Assembly (NCBI RefSeq): GCF_000379065.1
Contig: NZ_KB900614.1
Coordinates: 4,678,033-4,742,032 of the forward strand
Source of the DNA: Salinispora mooreana
GTDB lineage: Bacteria; Actinomycetota; Actinomycetes; Mycobacteriales; Micromonosporaceae
Reading direction: 5' to 3'
DNA length: 64,000 nucleotides
Notes under the pieces: generated by a model
What the model was told of the DNA's origin: nothing
Seen by the model: only the letters and a program-made list of their open reading frames with translations
Database searches by the model: none
Made by a program: the position numbers and the translations under genes
Part shown: piece by piece, positions 25,190-32,410 of the stretch
How the letters are laid out: each line of letters opens with the position of its first letter
How positions within the stretch are numbered: the first letter of the stretch is position 1

Positions 25190-25672
25190 TCAGGTCCCCA
25201 GCCGGCGGTGGTCCCAGCTGACCACCCGCCGCGGCTCCACCAGATAGGCCGTGCGTTTGGGCGCCGCGTGTGCGACGTAGCCGTCGAGCGCCGTGGCCAC
25301 CTCGCCGGGTGGCAGGTCGCCCACCGCCAGAGGGCTGGGCATCCGCGCCGCGATCAGGCGGCCGACAGCGGTCACCTCCGCCAGATCGCCGATCCGGGTG
25401 ACCTCGCCGGTAACCTGAACGCCGCGCAGCTCGAAGTAGCCGTCGCCCTCCTCCACCAGACAGGTCACCCGCGGGTCACGGGCCAGGTTTCGGGCCTTCT
25501 GGGAAGCGCGATAGGTCCAGAACGCGATGCGTCCGTCGTGCATCGCGTAGAACATGCTGACCAGGTGTGGCGTGCCGTCCCGATTGAGGGTCGCGAGCTG
25601 GAGCTTCCGGCTCTGCGCCAGGTGCTCTTCGACGTCTGCGGGTGGCATCGCCACCGTCGCGCGTTGGTTCAC
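25190..25672 (-). CDS. Pyridoxamine 5'-phosphate oxidase-fold (PPOX) flavin/F420-binding protein
   Basis: 160 residues of the split beta-barrel fold. Blocks are LATLNRDGTPHLVSMFYAMH, IAFWTYRASQKARNLARDPR and GYFELRGVQVTGEV, the FMN/F420-binding pattern of small actinobacterial PPOX proteins. Such enzymes reduce or bind F420/FMN and some act on quinones or biliverdin. Nothing specifies the substrate. It has no operator of its own and lies downstream of the convergent SDR; its GTG start follows GAGGACTC. Role in sterol use is not shown. Confidence 0.75.
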   Translation of the reverse strand: MNQRATVAMPPADVEEHLAQSRKLQLATLNRDGTPHLVSMFYAMHDGRIAFWTYRASQKARNLARDPRVTCLVEEGDGYFELRGVQVTGEVTRIGDLAEVTAVGRLIAARMPSPLAVGDLPPGEVATALDGYVAHAAPKRTAYLVEPRRVVSWDHRRLGT

Positions 25673-25738
25673 GAGTCCTCACTCTCCGGGCCGCTACTCG
25701 CGCCGGTCACGGCCGTCCCTCGTTCCAGCAGGGTCATC

Positions 25739-26500
25739 TCAGTACCCTGGCCCGGACAGGAGCCCGCCGTCGGCCACGAACTCTGCCCCCGTGGTGTACG
25801 ACGACTCGTCCGAGGCGAGGAACGCCACCAGCCGGGAGATCTCCACCGGCTCGGCGAGACGGGCGATCGGCAGCGAGGTGAGGAATGCGTCCGCGCCGAC
25901 GGCGGGCATGGTGGTGGCGGCGGCCAGCGCCATTGAGGTCAGCACGCCGCCGGGATGAACCGAGTTGACCCGGATGCCGGCCGGCCCGAGCTCCTGGGCC
26001 GCGGACCTGGTGATGCCGCGGATCCCGAACTTGCTGGCGCTGTAGGCCGAGAGGCCGGCCGCGCCGACGAAACCCTCGATCGACGACACGTTCACGATCG
26101 ATCCGCCGCCGCCCCTTCTGATTGCGGGAGCCACGGTGTGGATGCCGAGCCAACAGCCGGTGAGGTTGACGTCGATCACGTGGCGGAACTCGGCCGGATC
26201 CATCGTGGTGATTGCTGCGTGCCGGAAGACGCCGGCGTTGTTGACCAGCACGTCGAGTCGGTCGAACGCCGCCAGCGCGGTGGCGACCGCGGCAACCCAC
26301 TCCTGCTCGCTGGTGACGTCGTGGTGCACGTAGCGGCAGTGATCATCGCCGAGGCCGTCGGCGACGGCCGTGCCGCGGTCGTCGAGGATGTCGCCGATGA
26401 CCACCCGGGCGCCCTCGGCCACGAACTGCCGGGCGTGCGCTTTGCCCATGCCGCGTGCGCCGCCGGTGATGAGTGCCACCTTGCCGTCCAGTCGCCCCAT
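25739..26500 (-). CDS. fabG3: 3alpha/20beta-hydroxysteroid dehydrogenase-like SDR (FabG3-like)
   Basis: 253 residues starting MGRLDGKVALITGGARGMGK. It has GDILDDRGTAVADGLGD, then VDVNLTGCWLGIH-type strand, SIVNVSSIEGFVGAAGLSAY with Ser and YSASK catalytic residues, and SVHPGGVLTSMA. Its end is SSYTTGAEFVADGGL. This is near FabG3/Rv2002, an NADH-dependent 20beta-HSD. The ATG lies behind AGGAGGCCTG. A KstR2-like operator sits 11 bases upstream, placing a steroid oxidoreductase under the late-pathway repressor, which is unexpected. The true stereospecificity (3alpha, 17beta or 20beta) cannot be read from sequence. Confidence 0.82.
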   Translation of the reverse strand: MGRLDGKVALITGGARGMGKAHARQFVAEGARVVIGDILDDRGTAVADGLGDDHCRYVHHDVTSEQEWVAAVATALAAFDRLDVLVNNAGVFRHAAITTMDPAEFRHVIDVNLTGCWLGIHTVAPAIRRGGGGSIVNVSSIEGFVGAAGLSAYSASKFGIRGITRSAAQELGPAGIRVNSVHPGGVLTSMALAAATTMPAVGADAFLTSLPIARLAEPVEISRLVAFLASDESSYTTGAEFVADGGLLSGPGY

Positions 26501-26510
26501 CAGGCCTCCT

Positions 26511-26524
26511 GCCAAGCGCTTGCT
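26511..26524. promoter_or_regulatory. KstR2-type operator upstream of the FabG3-like gene
   Basis: GCCAAGCGCTTGCT matches AnCAAGnnCTTGnT except the first base. It is embedded in a longer inverted repeat CCAAGC-GCTT-GCTTGG. Confidence 0.7.
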
Positions 26525-26566
26525 TGGTAGTATAGCATCGGCGCGACACCGGTGCCGCAACAAGAA

Positions 26567-26596
26567 CGGCCGCCGCGGCTCCAGCCGCAGCGGCCG
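26567..26596 (-). terminator. Hairpin downstream of the quinone oxidoreductase gene
   Basis: Two 14-base arms (CGGCCGCCGCGGCT and AGCCGCAGCGGCCG) pair with one mismatch and a short loop. It is placed between the minus-strand stop at 26635 and the next promoter. Confidence 0.55.
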
Positions 26597-26634
26597 TCGA
26601 CAATCGCGTTGTCGCTGGACTTGGTGGGGATTCG

Positions 26635-27654
26635 TCAGGGGACGAGGACCACCTTGCCGATGTTGCGACGCTCGCCGATCCGGCGGTGCGCCGCGGCGGC
26701 CTCCTCGAACGGAAAGACCTGATCGATCCGGGGCTTGATCGCACCCTCGCGCCATAGGTCCAGCAGCGCCGTCAGCTCCTCGTGCAGCAGGTCGGTGCGC
26801 TCCCACAGGTGCCCCAGATTGACGCCACTGACCGTGTGGTTGCGGTCCATCATCCCGTACGGCGTCAGCAGCGGTACGCCGGTGAGCTGGCCGACGAGCC
26901 GGCGAATGCTGCGCCGTTCCCCGGTGGACAGGTTGGCGAAGCCGTACGCGATGAGCTGCCCCACCGGCCGGAGCAGGCTCATCCCGCGCTTCCAGTCGCG
27001 ACCGCCCAGCGAGTCCAGCACCAGGTCGAGACCTTCGCCGCCGGTGAGCTCCCGTACCCGCGCGACGTAGTCCTCGGTGCGGTAGTCGATGGGATGGGTG
27101 CAGCCCTCCTCGCGGAGTACGGCGTGTTTGGCCGCCGAGGCGGTACCGAAGGTGACGACTCCCGGTACGGTGCGACACAGCTGCAGCACCGCGGTGCCGA
27201 CCCCACCCGCGGCCATGTGCACCAGGACGCGGGCCTCGGGGCGAAGGTTCGCTACCCGAAAGAGCATGTGGTAGGCGGTCAGGTAGTTGACCGGTATTGC
27301 GGCTCCCTCGATGAAGTCGAGGTCATCGGGCATCGGCAGCACCCGCGCGGCGGGCACGCAAACGGTGTCGGCGTGGCCGCCGAAACGCACCAGGGCCAGC
27401 ACCCGCTGCCCCACCTCGAGGCCGGTGGCCTCGGCGTCAACGGCATCCACGACCCCGGCGACCTCGTAGCCCACCACGGACGGCGGCTTCGGAGCGTCCG
27501 GGTACAGCCCTTGCCGGGCCATGACCTCGGCGAAGTTCAACCCGCAGGCGCGGACCGCGATGCGCACCTCACCGCGACCCGGTTGCGGATCGGGGGTTTC
27601 CCGTACCGCTAGGACCTCGGGCCCACCCGCCTTGGTAATCCAGACAGCGCGCAT
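26635..27654 (-). CDS. Zinc-independent quinone oxidoreductase/VAT1-like MDR protein
   Basis: 339 residues of the medium-chain dehydrogenase family without zinc ligands. It has MRAVWITKAGGPEVLAVRET, CGLNFAEVMARQGLYPDAP, VLVHMAAGGVGTAVLQLCR (NADPH-binding AxxGxxG), and a FANLSTGERRSIRRL insertion of the VAT1 type. Such enzymes reduce quinones or enones with NADPH. The start at 27654 follows GAGGAA; an in-frame ATG six codons upstream is less likely. No KstR or KstR2 site is seen near it, so it may be an unrelated neighbour of the sterol genes. Confidence 0.8.
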   Translation of the reverse strand: MRAVWITKAGGPEVLAVRETPDPQPGRGEVRIAVRACGLNFAEVMARQGLYPDAPKPPSVVGYEVAGVVDAVDAEATGLEVGQRVLALVRFGGHADTVCVPAARVLPMPDDLDFIEGAAIPVNYLTAYHMLFRVANLRPEARVLVHMAAGGVGTAVLQLCRTVPGVVTFGTASAAKHAVLREEGCTHPIDYRTEDYVARVRELTGGEGLDLVLDSLGGRDWKRGMSLLRPVGQLIAYGFANLSTGERRSIRRLVGQLTGVPLLTPYGMMDRNHTVSGVNLGHLWERTDLLHEELTALLDLWREGAIKPRIDQVFPFEEAAAAHRRIGERRNIGKVVLVP

Positions 27655-27788
27655 CGATTCCTCGACCTCCATCGGTTGCTCCGCCTGCGGTCACCCGCTC
27701 GCCCGGTATTGGCCGCATGGGCTACCCGGGCGAGGCGGTGACTGTCGAAGGCCAGCGTAGGGGGTGCTGGTGGGCCCGCGATTGGCTG

Positions 27789-29438
27789 TCAGTCGTGGGA
27801 CGACTCGGCGATGTCCAACGCGGCCAGGTATCCGAAGGTCATTGCCGGACCGAGCGTCGACCCTGCTCCGGCGTAGCCCTTCCCCATGACGGCCGCGCTC
27901 GCGTTGCCCGCGGCGTAGAGACCGGGAATGACCGAGCCGTCATCCCGCAGCGCCCGGCCCCGCTCGTCGGTTCGGACGCCGCCGTTGGTGCCGAGATCGC
28001 CGGGGACGATCCGCATCGCGTAGAACGGCGGCAGCACCAGCGAGGCCAGGCATGCGTTCGGTTTGTTCGTCGGATCGGCGTAGTAGTGGTCGTAGCTGCT
28101 CTCGCCTCGATGAAAGTCCGTGTCGCGACCCGCCGCCGCGAACGTGTTGAAGCGTTTGACGGTGGCCTTCAGGGCCGCCGGGGGGACGCCGATCTTGCCG
28201 GCCAGGCCCTGGATGGTCCAGTCCCGGACCAGGACACCGGAGTCATACCACTCGCTCGGATAGGGCAGCAGTGGTGGGATGTCGCGGAACAGGTAGCGGT
28301 TGCGGTACCGCTGATCCGTGATCATCCAGGCCGGGAAGGCGTCCTGCGCGTACATCGTGCGTACCACGTCACCGTACGGGGCGGCCTCGTTGACGAACCG
28401 TTCCCCGGCCGGGTTGACGAAGATGTTGCCCGGCAGCGTGCGTTCGGAGAGACAGAAGTAGGGGCCGGTAGGCAACGGGATCATTGGCCCCCACCAGGCG
28501 CTGTCCATGAGGTCCAGAGCGGCGCCGATCTCGGCGCAGGCCCGGATTCCGTCCCCGGTGTTCGACGCCGCGCCGACCGTCCAGTCAGTGCCGGTGGGAG
28601 CTTCCTGGTACTGCTTGCGCATCGTCTCGTTGTGCTCGAAGCCGCCGGACCCCACGATGACTCCGCGCCGGGCGGTGAGGAGTACCTCTTCTCCGTCCCG
28701 GACAACCCGTACCCCGGTGACTCGCCCCTCGCTGACGACCAGCTCGGTCAGGGGGGTGTTCAGCCAGACCGGTACGTCGGCGGCGAGCAGGCCGGCTCGC
28801 AGCCCGCCCGCGAGCGCCTGGCCCATGGTGATCGGCTTTTCTCCCTTGAGCCATGCCGCCAGGTAGCGCTGGACAATCTCCGTGGCCGTCGTCAGTCCGC
28901 GGGGGTGGCGGGCAATGAGAGCCAGCCACTTGTAGTCGACGTCCATTACCACGGTGCCGGGCGGAGTGGCCATATAGGGCGAGTTCAGTGCGGCGTACTC
29001 GGCGCCGAGGAGATTGGCGTCGAGCGGCTGCGGCTCGATTGACCGACCGTTGGGTAGGCCGCCGGGCAACTCGGGATAGTAGTCCGAGTAGCCCTCCATC
29101 CAGGCGAACCTCAGCGGGGTGTGCTCCAACAGGAAGGAGATCATGGCCGGCCCGGCCGACAGGTAGGCCCGCAGGCGGGTGGCGGGGACCTCGTCCCCGA
29201 CGACCGCGTCCAAGTATTCGGTGGCCTTGGCGGGAGTGTCCGGCACTCCGGCATCGAGGAGCACCTCGTTGTTGGGTATCCAGATTCCGGCTCCAGAGCG
29301 GGCGGTAGAGCCGCCGTAGACATCGGCTTTCTCCACCACAACGGTCTGCAGGCCGCGTTTCGCCGCGGTGAGCGCACCCACCATGCCGGCCGCGCCGGCA
29401 CCCACCACCACTACGTCGTACTCGACCACGGTCGTCAT
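27789..29438 (-). CDS. kstD: 3-Ketosteroid delta1-dehydrogenase KstD
   Basis: 549 residues, FAD-dependent, introducing the 1,2-double bond into ring A of 3-ketosteroids such as androstenedione, a step needed for B-ring opening. The FAD fold is VVVVGAGAAGMVGALTAAKRG by position near residue 10, then STARSGAGIWIPNN and PLRFAWMEGYSDYYPE with the Tyr of the active site. The C-terminal FAD-binding block is GLYAAGNASAAVMGKGYAGA with AMTFGYLAAL. Its size equals Rv3537 (563 aa). The chosen ATG at 29438 follows GGGGGT, and an operator lies 30 bases upstream. An in-frame ATG 26 codons earlier would span the operator and is rejected. Confidence 0.93.
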   Translation of the reverse strand: MTTVVEYDVVVVGAGAAGMVGALTAAKRGLQTVVVEKADVYGGSTARSGAGIWIPNNEVLLDAGVPDTPAKATEYLDAVVGDEVPATRLRAYLSAGPAMISFLLEHTPLRFAWMEGYSDYYPELPGGLPNGRSIEPQPLDANLLGAEYAALNSPYMATPPGTVVMDVDYKWLALIARHPRGLTTATEIVQRYLAAWLKGEKPITMGQALAGGLRAGLLAADVPVWLNTPLTELVVSEGRVTGVRVVRDGEEVLLTARRGVIVGSGGFEHNETMRKQYQEAPTGTDWTVGAASNTGDGIRACAEIGAALDLMDSAWWGPMIPLPTGPYFCLSERTLPGNIFVNPAGERFVNEAAPYGDVVRTMYAQDAFPAWMITDQRYRNRYLFRDIPPLLPYPSEWYDSGVLVRDWTIQGLAGKIGVPPAALKATVKRFNTFAAAGRDTDFHRGESSYDHYYADPTNKPNACLASLVLPPFYAMRIVPGDLGTNGGVRTDERGRALRDDGSVIPGLYAAGNASAAVMGKGYAGAGSTLGPAMTFGYLAALDIAESSHD

Positions 29439-29467
29439 CGGACCCCCAGCCCAGCGGAAACAGATGG

Positions 29468-29481
29468 TGGAACACGTTACT
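29468..29481. promoter_or_regulatory. KstR-type operator for kstD
   Basis: TGGAACACGTTACT has the full core with one mismatch (last A is T). It lies 29 bases upstream of the kstD start. Confidence 0.7.
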
Positions 29482-29663
29482 GTATTTAGATCGGCGCCGG
29501 GAGGTATGACATGCACAAACTTCGATTGAAATATTGATCTTGATCGTGTCTACCCGGTCGCGGTGCTGCCCGGTCCGGATCGCCGACAGCGAGGCGGGCG
29601 CGATCGGGTCGGCACCGGATCGGTGTCATGATGGCCGTTAACCGGTCGAGAACGAGGTGCACG

Positions 29664-30398
29664 ATGGTGACGATGAGTAGGTCGAACCACGAGCGTTGGC
29701 GTAGCCACCACCCCATGCGGGAGCAGCGGGACGCCAGCCCCTCCCTGCTGGACCGGCGGGAGGCCATCGCGGAGTTGGGAGATGCCTTACGCGACCTGGT
29801 GGAGCGGGCGGTCACCACGGAGGTGCCGGCTGACCAACTCCGTCAGGTCACCGCCGACCTGCGCCGAGCGACTCGTCCGTTGGCCACGCACGAGCGGGAG
29901 GTGACGCGGATACCGAGCGCCGACGACCTGTTGGGTGGAGTCCGGATGTACAACCCGGTTACCGGCGTCGGCAGTGCCCTGGCCCCACCATTGCGCATCG
30001 AGCTGGTTGACGGGGTCGCGGTCGGCGCGTGCACGCTTGGGCCCGCCTTCGAGGGGCCGCCCCGGTACGCCCATGGTGGAGTCAGTGCCCAACTGTTGGA
30101 CCAGTTACTCGGCTACGTGGCGAGTGCCACCGGCAACGCGGGGATGACCGTCCGGCTCGACACCCGGTATCGCGCACCCATCCCGTTGCGCACTCCGCTG
30201 CACCTGACCGCCCGGGTCACCGCCGTGAACGGCCGGAAGACCACCGCCCACGGCGTCATCGCGACCGCTGCCCACCCCGACGACCTCTTGGTTGAGGCGA
30301 CCGGGGTGTTCGTCGCGCCACGACCGGACCAGTCCTGGCGGCTCTTCGGCGCGGCAACGCACTGGGACGCCGGCAATCCCTCCGTCGAGTACGACTGA
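29664..30398 (+). CDS. PaaI-type hotdog acyl-CoA thioesterase
   Basis: 244 residues with a C-terminal hotdog domain. The active-site region is FEGPPRYAHGGVSAQLLDQL (HGG motif), followed by LDTRYRAPIPLRTPLHLTA and TAHGVIATAAHP. The N-terminal 90 residues are a helical extension with LLDRREAIAELGDALRDLV. It would hydrolyse an acyl-CoA to recycle CoA. ATG 29664 follows GAGGTG; a nearby ATG nine bases later is possible. It is divergent from kstD, so it may release CoA from a blocked steroid intermediate. That role is inference. Confidence 0.78.
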   Translation: MVTMSRSNHERWRSHHPMREQRDASPSLLDRREAIAELGDALRDLVERAVTTEVPADQLRQVTADLRRATRPLATHEREVTRIPSADDLLGGVRMYNPVTGVGSALAPPLRIELVDGVAVGACTLGPAFEGPPRYAHGGVSAQLLDQLLGYVASATGNAGMTVRLDTRYRAPIPLRTPLHLTARVTAVNGRKTTAHGVIATAAHPDDLLVEATGVFVAPRPDQSWRLFGAATHWDAGNPSVEYD

Positions 30399-30452
30399 TC
30401 TGCTGCCGCGGAGCCGCTGTGCGCTGCGGAGGTAGCCCTCTCAGAGTGCTGG

Positions 30453-31193
30453 CTATGCCACGACGCCGGTGCGGCAGAGGAGCATGAGCTGCTGGAGGGT
30501 GAGCTCCTGCGTGTAGGCGGCAGCGTGGCTGCTGGCCCAGCGGAAGACTGTCTCGGCTGGTTGTTGGTGTGGCGTTCCCGGGGTCACGTCGTAGCCGTCG
30601 GAGGCAACGATCTTCTCGATCATCCTGGCGAGTTCGGCGGGCCCACTTCCCGGGTAGCCGGTGCTGTAACCGGCGGTCTGCTTCTCGGGCAGGATGTGCA
30701 GGGTGCCGCGGTCGGTGCGGGCCCAGACCATGTCGGCCTCACGGTCGATGATGAGGGCGGTCAGTTGCTCGCCGTCGGGAAGTGCGAGGGGCGCGTAGGT
30801 GTGGTGCTCCCAGTGCTCGTGGTTGCCGGTGACCGTCCGATAGTGGTGCACGGCGACGGGCAGCCAGGTGAGCGGATCACGGAAGGCTCGCCAGCACACG
30901 CAGCCGTCGCCCGCGACCGCGGAGGGGGAGTCGGGATCGTCGTAGACGCAGGGGTGCCAGAGCTGGGGTGCCTCGTCCGGGGTGACGAGGGTGACGTGCA
31001 GGGCGTCCGGGGCGCAGGGCGTGAGTCGGTCCCGCCATTCGGCCGCGTATCGGCTGGCGTAGGTATCGAGCTGTTGGCCGGCGTTGATGGCGCCGCCGGT
31101 GTAGGCCGGTGGTTCGATGTAGAGCATGAAGTGCCAGTAGCCCCGCTCCGGGCTGTGGGTGAGATGCAGGTCCCGGTCGTGCTGGTACGTCAT
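30453..31193 (-). CDS. Uncharacterised protein
   Basis: 246 residues, starting MTYQHDRDLHLTHSPERGYW, with a Trp/His-rich middle (TVTGNHEHWEHHTYAPLALP) and a C-terminal helical tail RWASSHAAAYTQELTLQQLM. I do not recognise a domain. It has no signal peptide or membrane segment. A good ribosome site (AGGAGAG) precedes the ATG, supporting a real gene. It has no KstR or KstR2 site and interrupts the sterol cluster between the thioesterase and kstR, so it may be an insertion. Confidence 0.6.
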   Translation of the reverse strand: MTYQHDRDLHLTHSPERGYWHFMLYIEPPAYTGGAINAGQQLDTYASRYAAEWRDRLTPCAPDALHVTLVTPDEAPQLWHPCVYDDPDSPSAVAGDGCVCWRAFRDPLTWLPVAVHHYRTVTGNHEHWEHHTYAPLALPDGEQLTALIIDREADMVWARTDRGTLHILPEKQTAGYSTGYPGSGPAELARMIEKIVASDGYDVTPGTPHQQPAETVFRWASSHAAAYTQELTLQQLMLLCRTGVVA

Positions 31194-31643
31194 CGTGGGT
31201 GCTCTCCTGTCCTTCCCGGCGGATACCCTGCATCGGCAACGCCAGACCGGCTTCCGGCAAGCGGATCCGACGCGGCAGGCCCACCAGCGGAGAGCTCAGC
31301 CCGCCCGGCGCCCCGTCAACGGTGGCGTCGTGGACGAGAACAACGCGGTCGCCGCCGTGGGCAACGATCGCCTCATTCGGGTAGTTCCCTCCCACGTCGT
31401 TGACCCAGCCGGGATGTGGCCCGCATGGAGCCCTTGGTGCGCCGCCGACCCTCGCCCCCAGCACCGTAGGACAAGCTGAGTGACTGCGCCACCACCTAAG
31501 GTGAGTATCTATCGATTGTGGGGAATCGGCCCCCGGTTGCCTCGTGGACCGGGGGCCGGTGTCAGTCGCAGCCCGGTGGTGGCGAGCCCAGGCTTCGCCG
31601 CCCTGGCGACGGATCCAGGCGTTCGCCGCCGGCCACGTTTCCG
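31194..31643. other. Gene-free region upstream of the uncharacterised gene and beyond the kstR stop
   Basis: About 450 bases. A minus-strand open stretch (GNYPNEAIVAHGGDRVVLVH, LSSPLVGLPRRIRLPEAG) leads toward 31193 without a good start and might be an unrecognised small gene. I see no operator or clear terminator. Confidence 0.35.
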
Positions 31644-32264
31644 TCAGCGCAGCAGCAGGCGGGCGGCGAGCTCGAGGTGCTCGTGCACGTCGTTGGCGGA
31701 GGCACGCCGGGTGACCCAGGCGACCAGGCTGGAGAGCCAGACGTCACCGATGACGCGGGCCTTGGCCCGGTCGTCCGCCGACGGCTTGCCGTCGCGCATG
31801 GCCAGGATGAACATGTCTTCCATGAGTCGGGCGACGGCGTTGACCTCGGCGGCGGCGGTCGGGTCGGCGAACATGAACGCCCGGGTCATCGCTTCGGTGA
31901 GCATGGGGTCGCGCTGCATGGCGCGGGTGACCCGGCCGAGGACGAATGCGGTCCGCTCGTGTGCCGTCTCACCCGGAATGGCGGTGCGACGGAGCCGGTC
32001 CTGCGTCCGCTCGAACTCTCTGGCCAGGGCGGAAACCAAGAGGTGGATTTTGGAGGGGAAGTAGCGGTAGAGCGTGCCGAGGGCGACGTTGGCGTGTTCG
32101 GCGACGGCGCGCATCTGCACCGCGTCGTATCCACCCCTGGAGGCCAGGACGAGGGTGGCGTCCAGGATGCGCCGTCGGCGCTCACGCTGCGCCGCCGACC
32201 CCTGCTCGGTGTCGGTGAGGCTGCCCGCGCCCGGGCCTCTGGTATGTGTTCTCGACGCCACCAT
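31644..32264 (-). CDS. kstR: TetR-family repressor KstR (sterol regulon)
   Basis: 206 residues. The DNA-binding half reads SAAQRERRRRILDATLVLAS, GGYDAVQMRAVAEHANVALG and TLYRYFPSKIHLLVSALARE, near-identical in pattern to mycobacterial KstR. The ligand domain retains RAMQRDPMLTEAMTRAFMFA and IGDVWLSSLVAWVTRRAS. KstR represses sterol uptake and degradation genes and is released by 3-oxo-cholestenoyl-CoA-type intermediates. It is divergent from fadE34, as Rv3574/Rv3573c are. The operator at 32365 is about 100 bases upstream and could give autoregulation. Confidence 0.93.
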   Translation of the reverse strand: MVASRTHTRGPGAGSLTDTEQGSAAQRERRRRILDATLVLASRGGYDAVQMRAVAEHANVALGTLYRYFPSKIHLLVSALAREFERTQDRLRRTAIPGETAHERTAFVLGRVTRAMQRDPMLTEAMTRAFMFADPTAAAEVNAVARLMEDMFILAMRDGKPSADDRAKARVIGDVWLSSLVAWVTRRASANDVHEHLELAARLLLR

Positions 32265-32364
32265 CCTGCCTTCCGTGATCTTGGTCGAACTGGCAGCGGT
32301 CGTGCCATCCCAAGTCTAGCAACGGGCGGGATGCGGTGCGCTCAGGGCGGCTGGCGGTAGCTGA

Positions 32365-32378
32365 TAGAACATGTTCTA
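32365..32378. promoter_or_regulatory. KstR-type operator between kstR and fadE34
   Basis: TAGAACATGTTCTA is a perfect 14-base palindrome and perfect consensus, 32 bases before the fadE34 start. Confidence 0.88.
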
Positions 32379-32410
32379 CTGACGTGAGATATTCGGAGTG
32401 GGGAGGGTCG

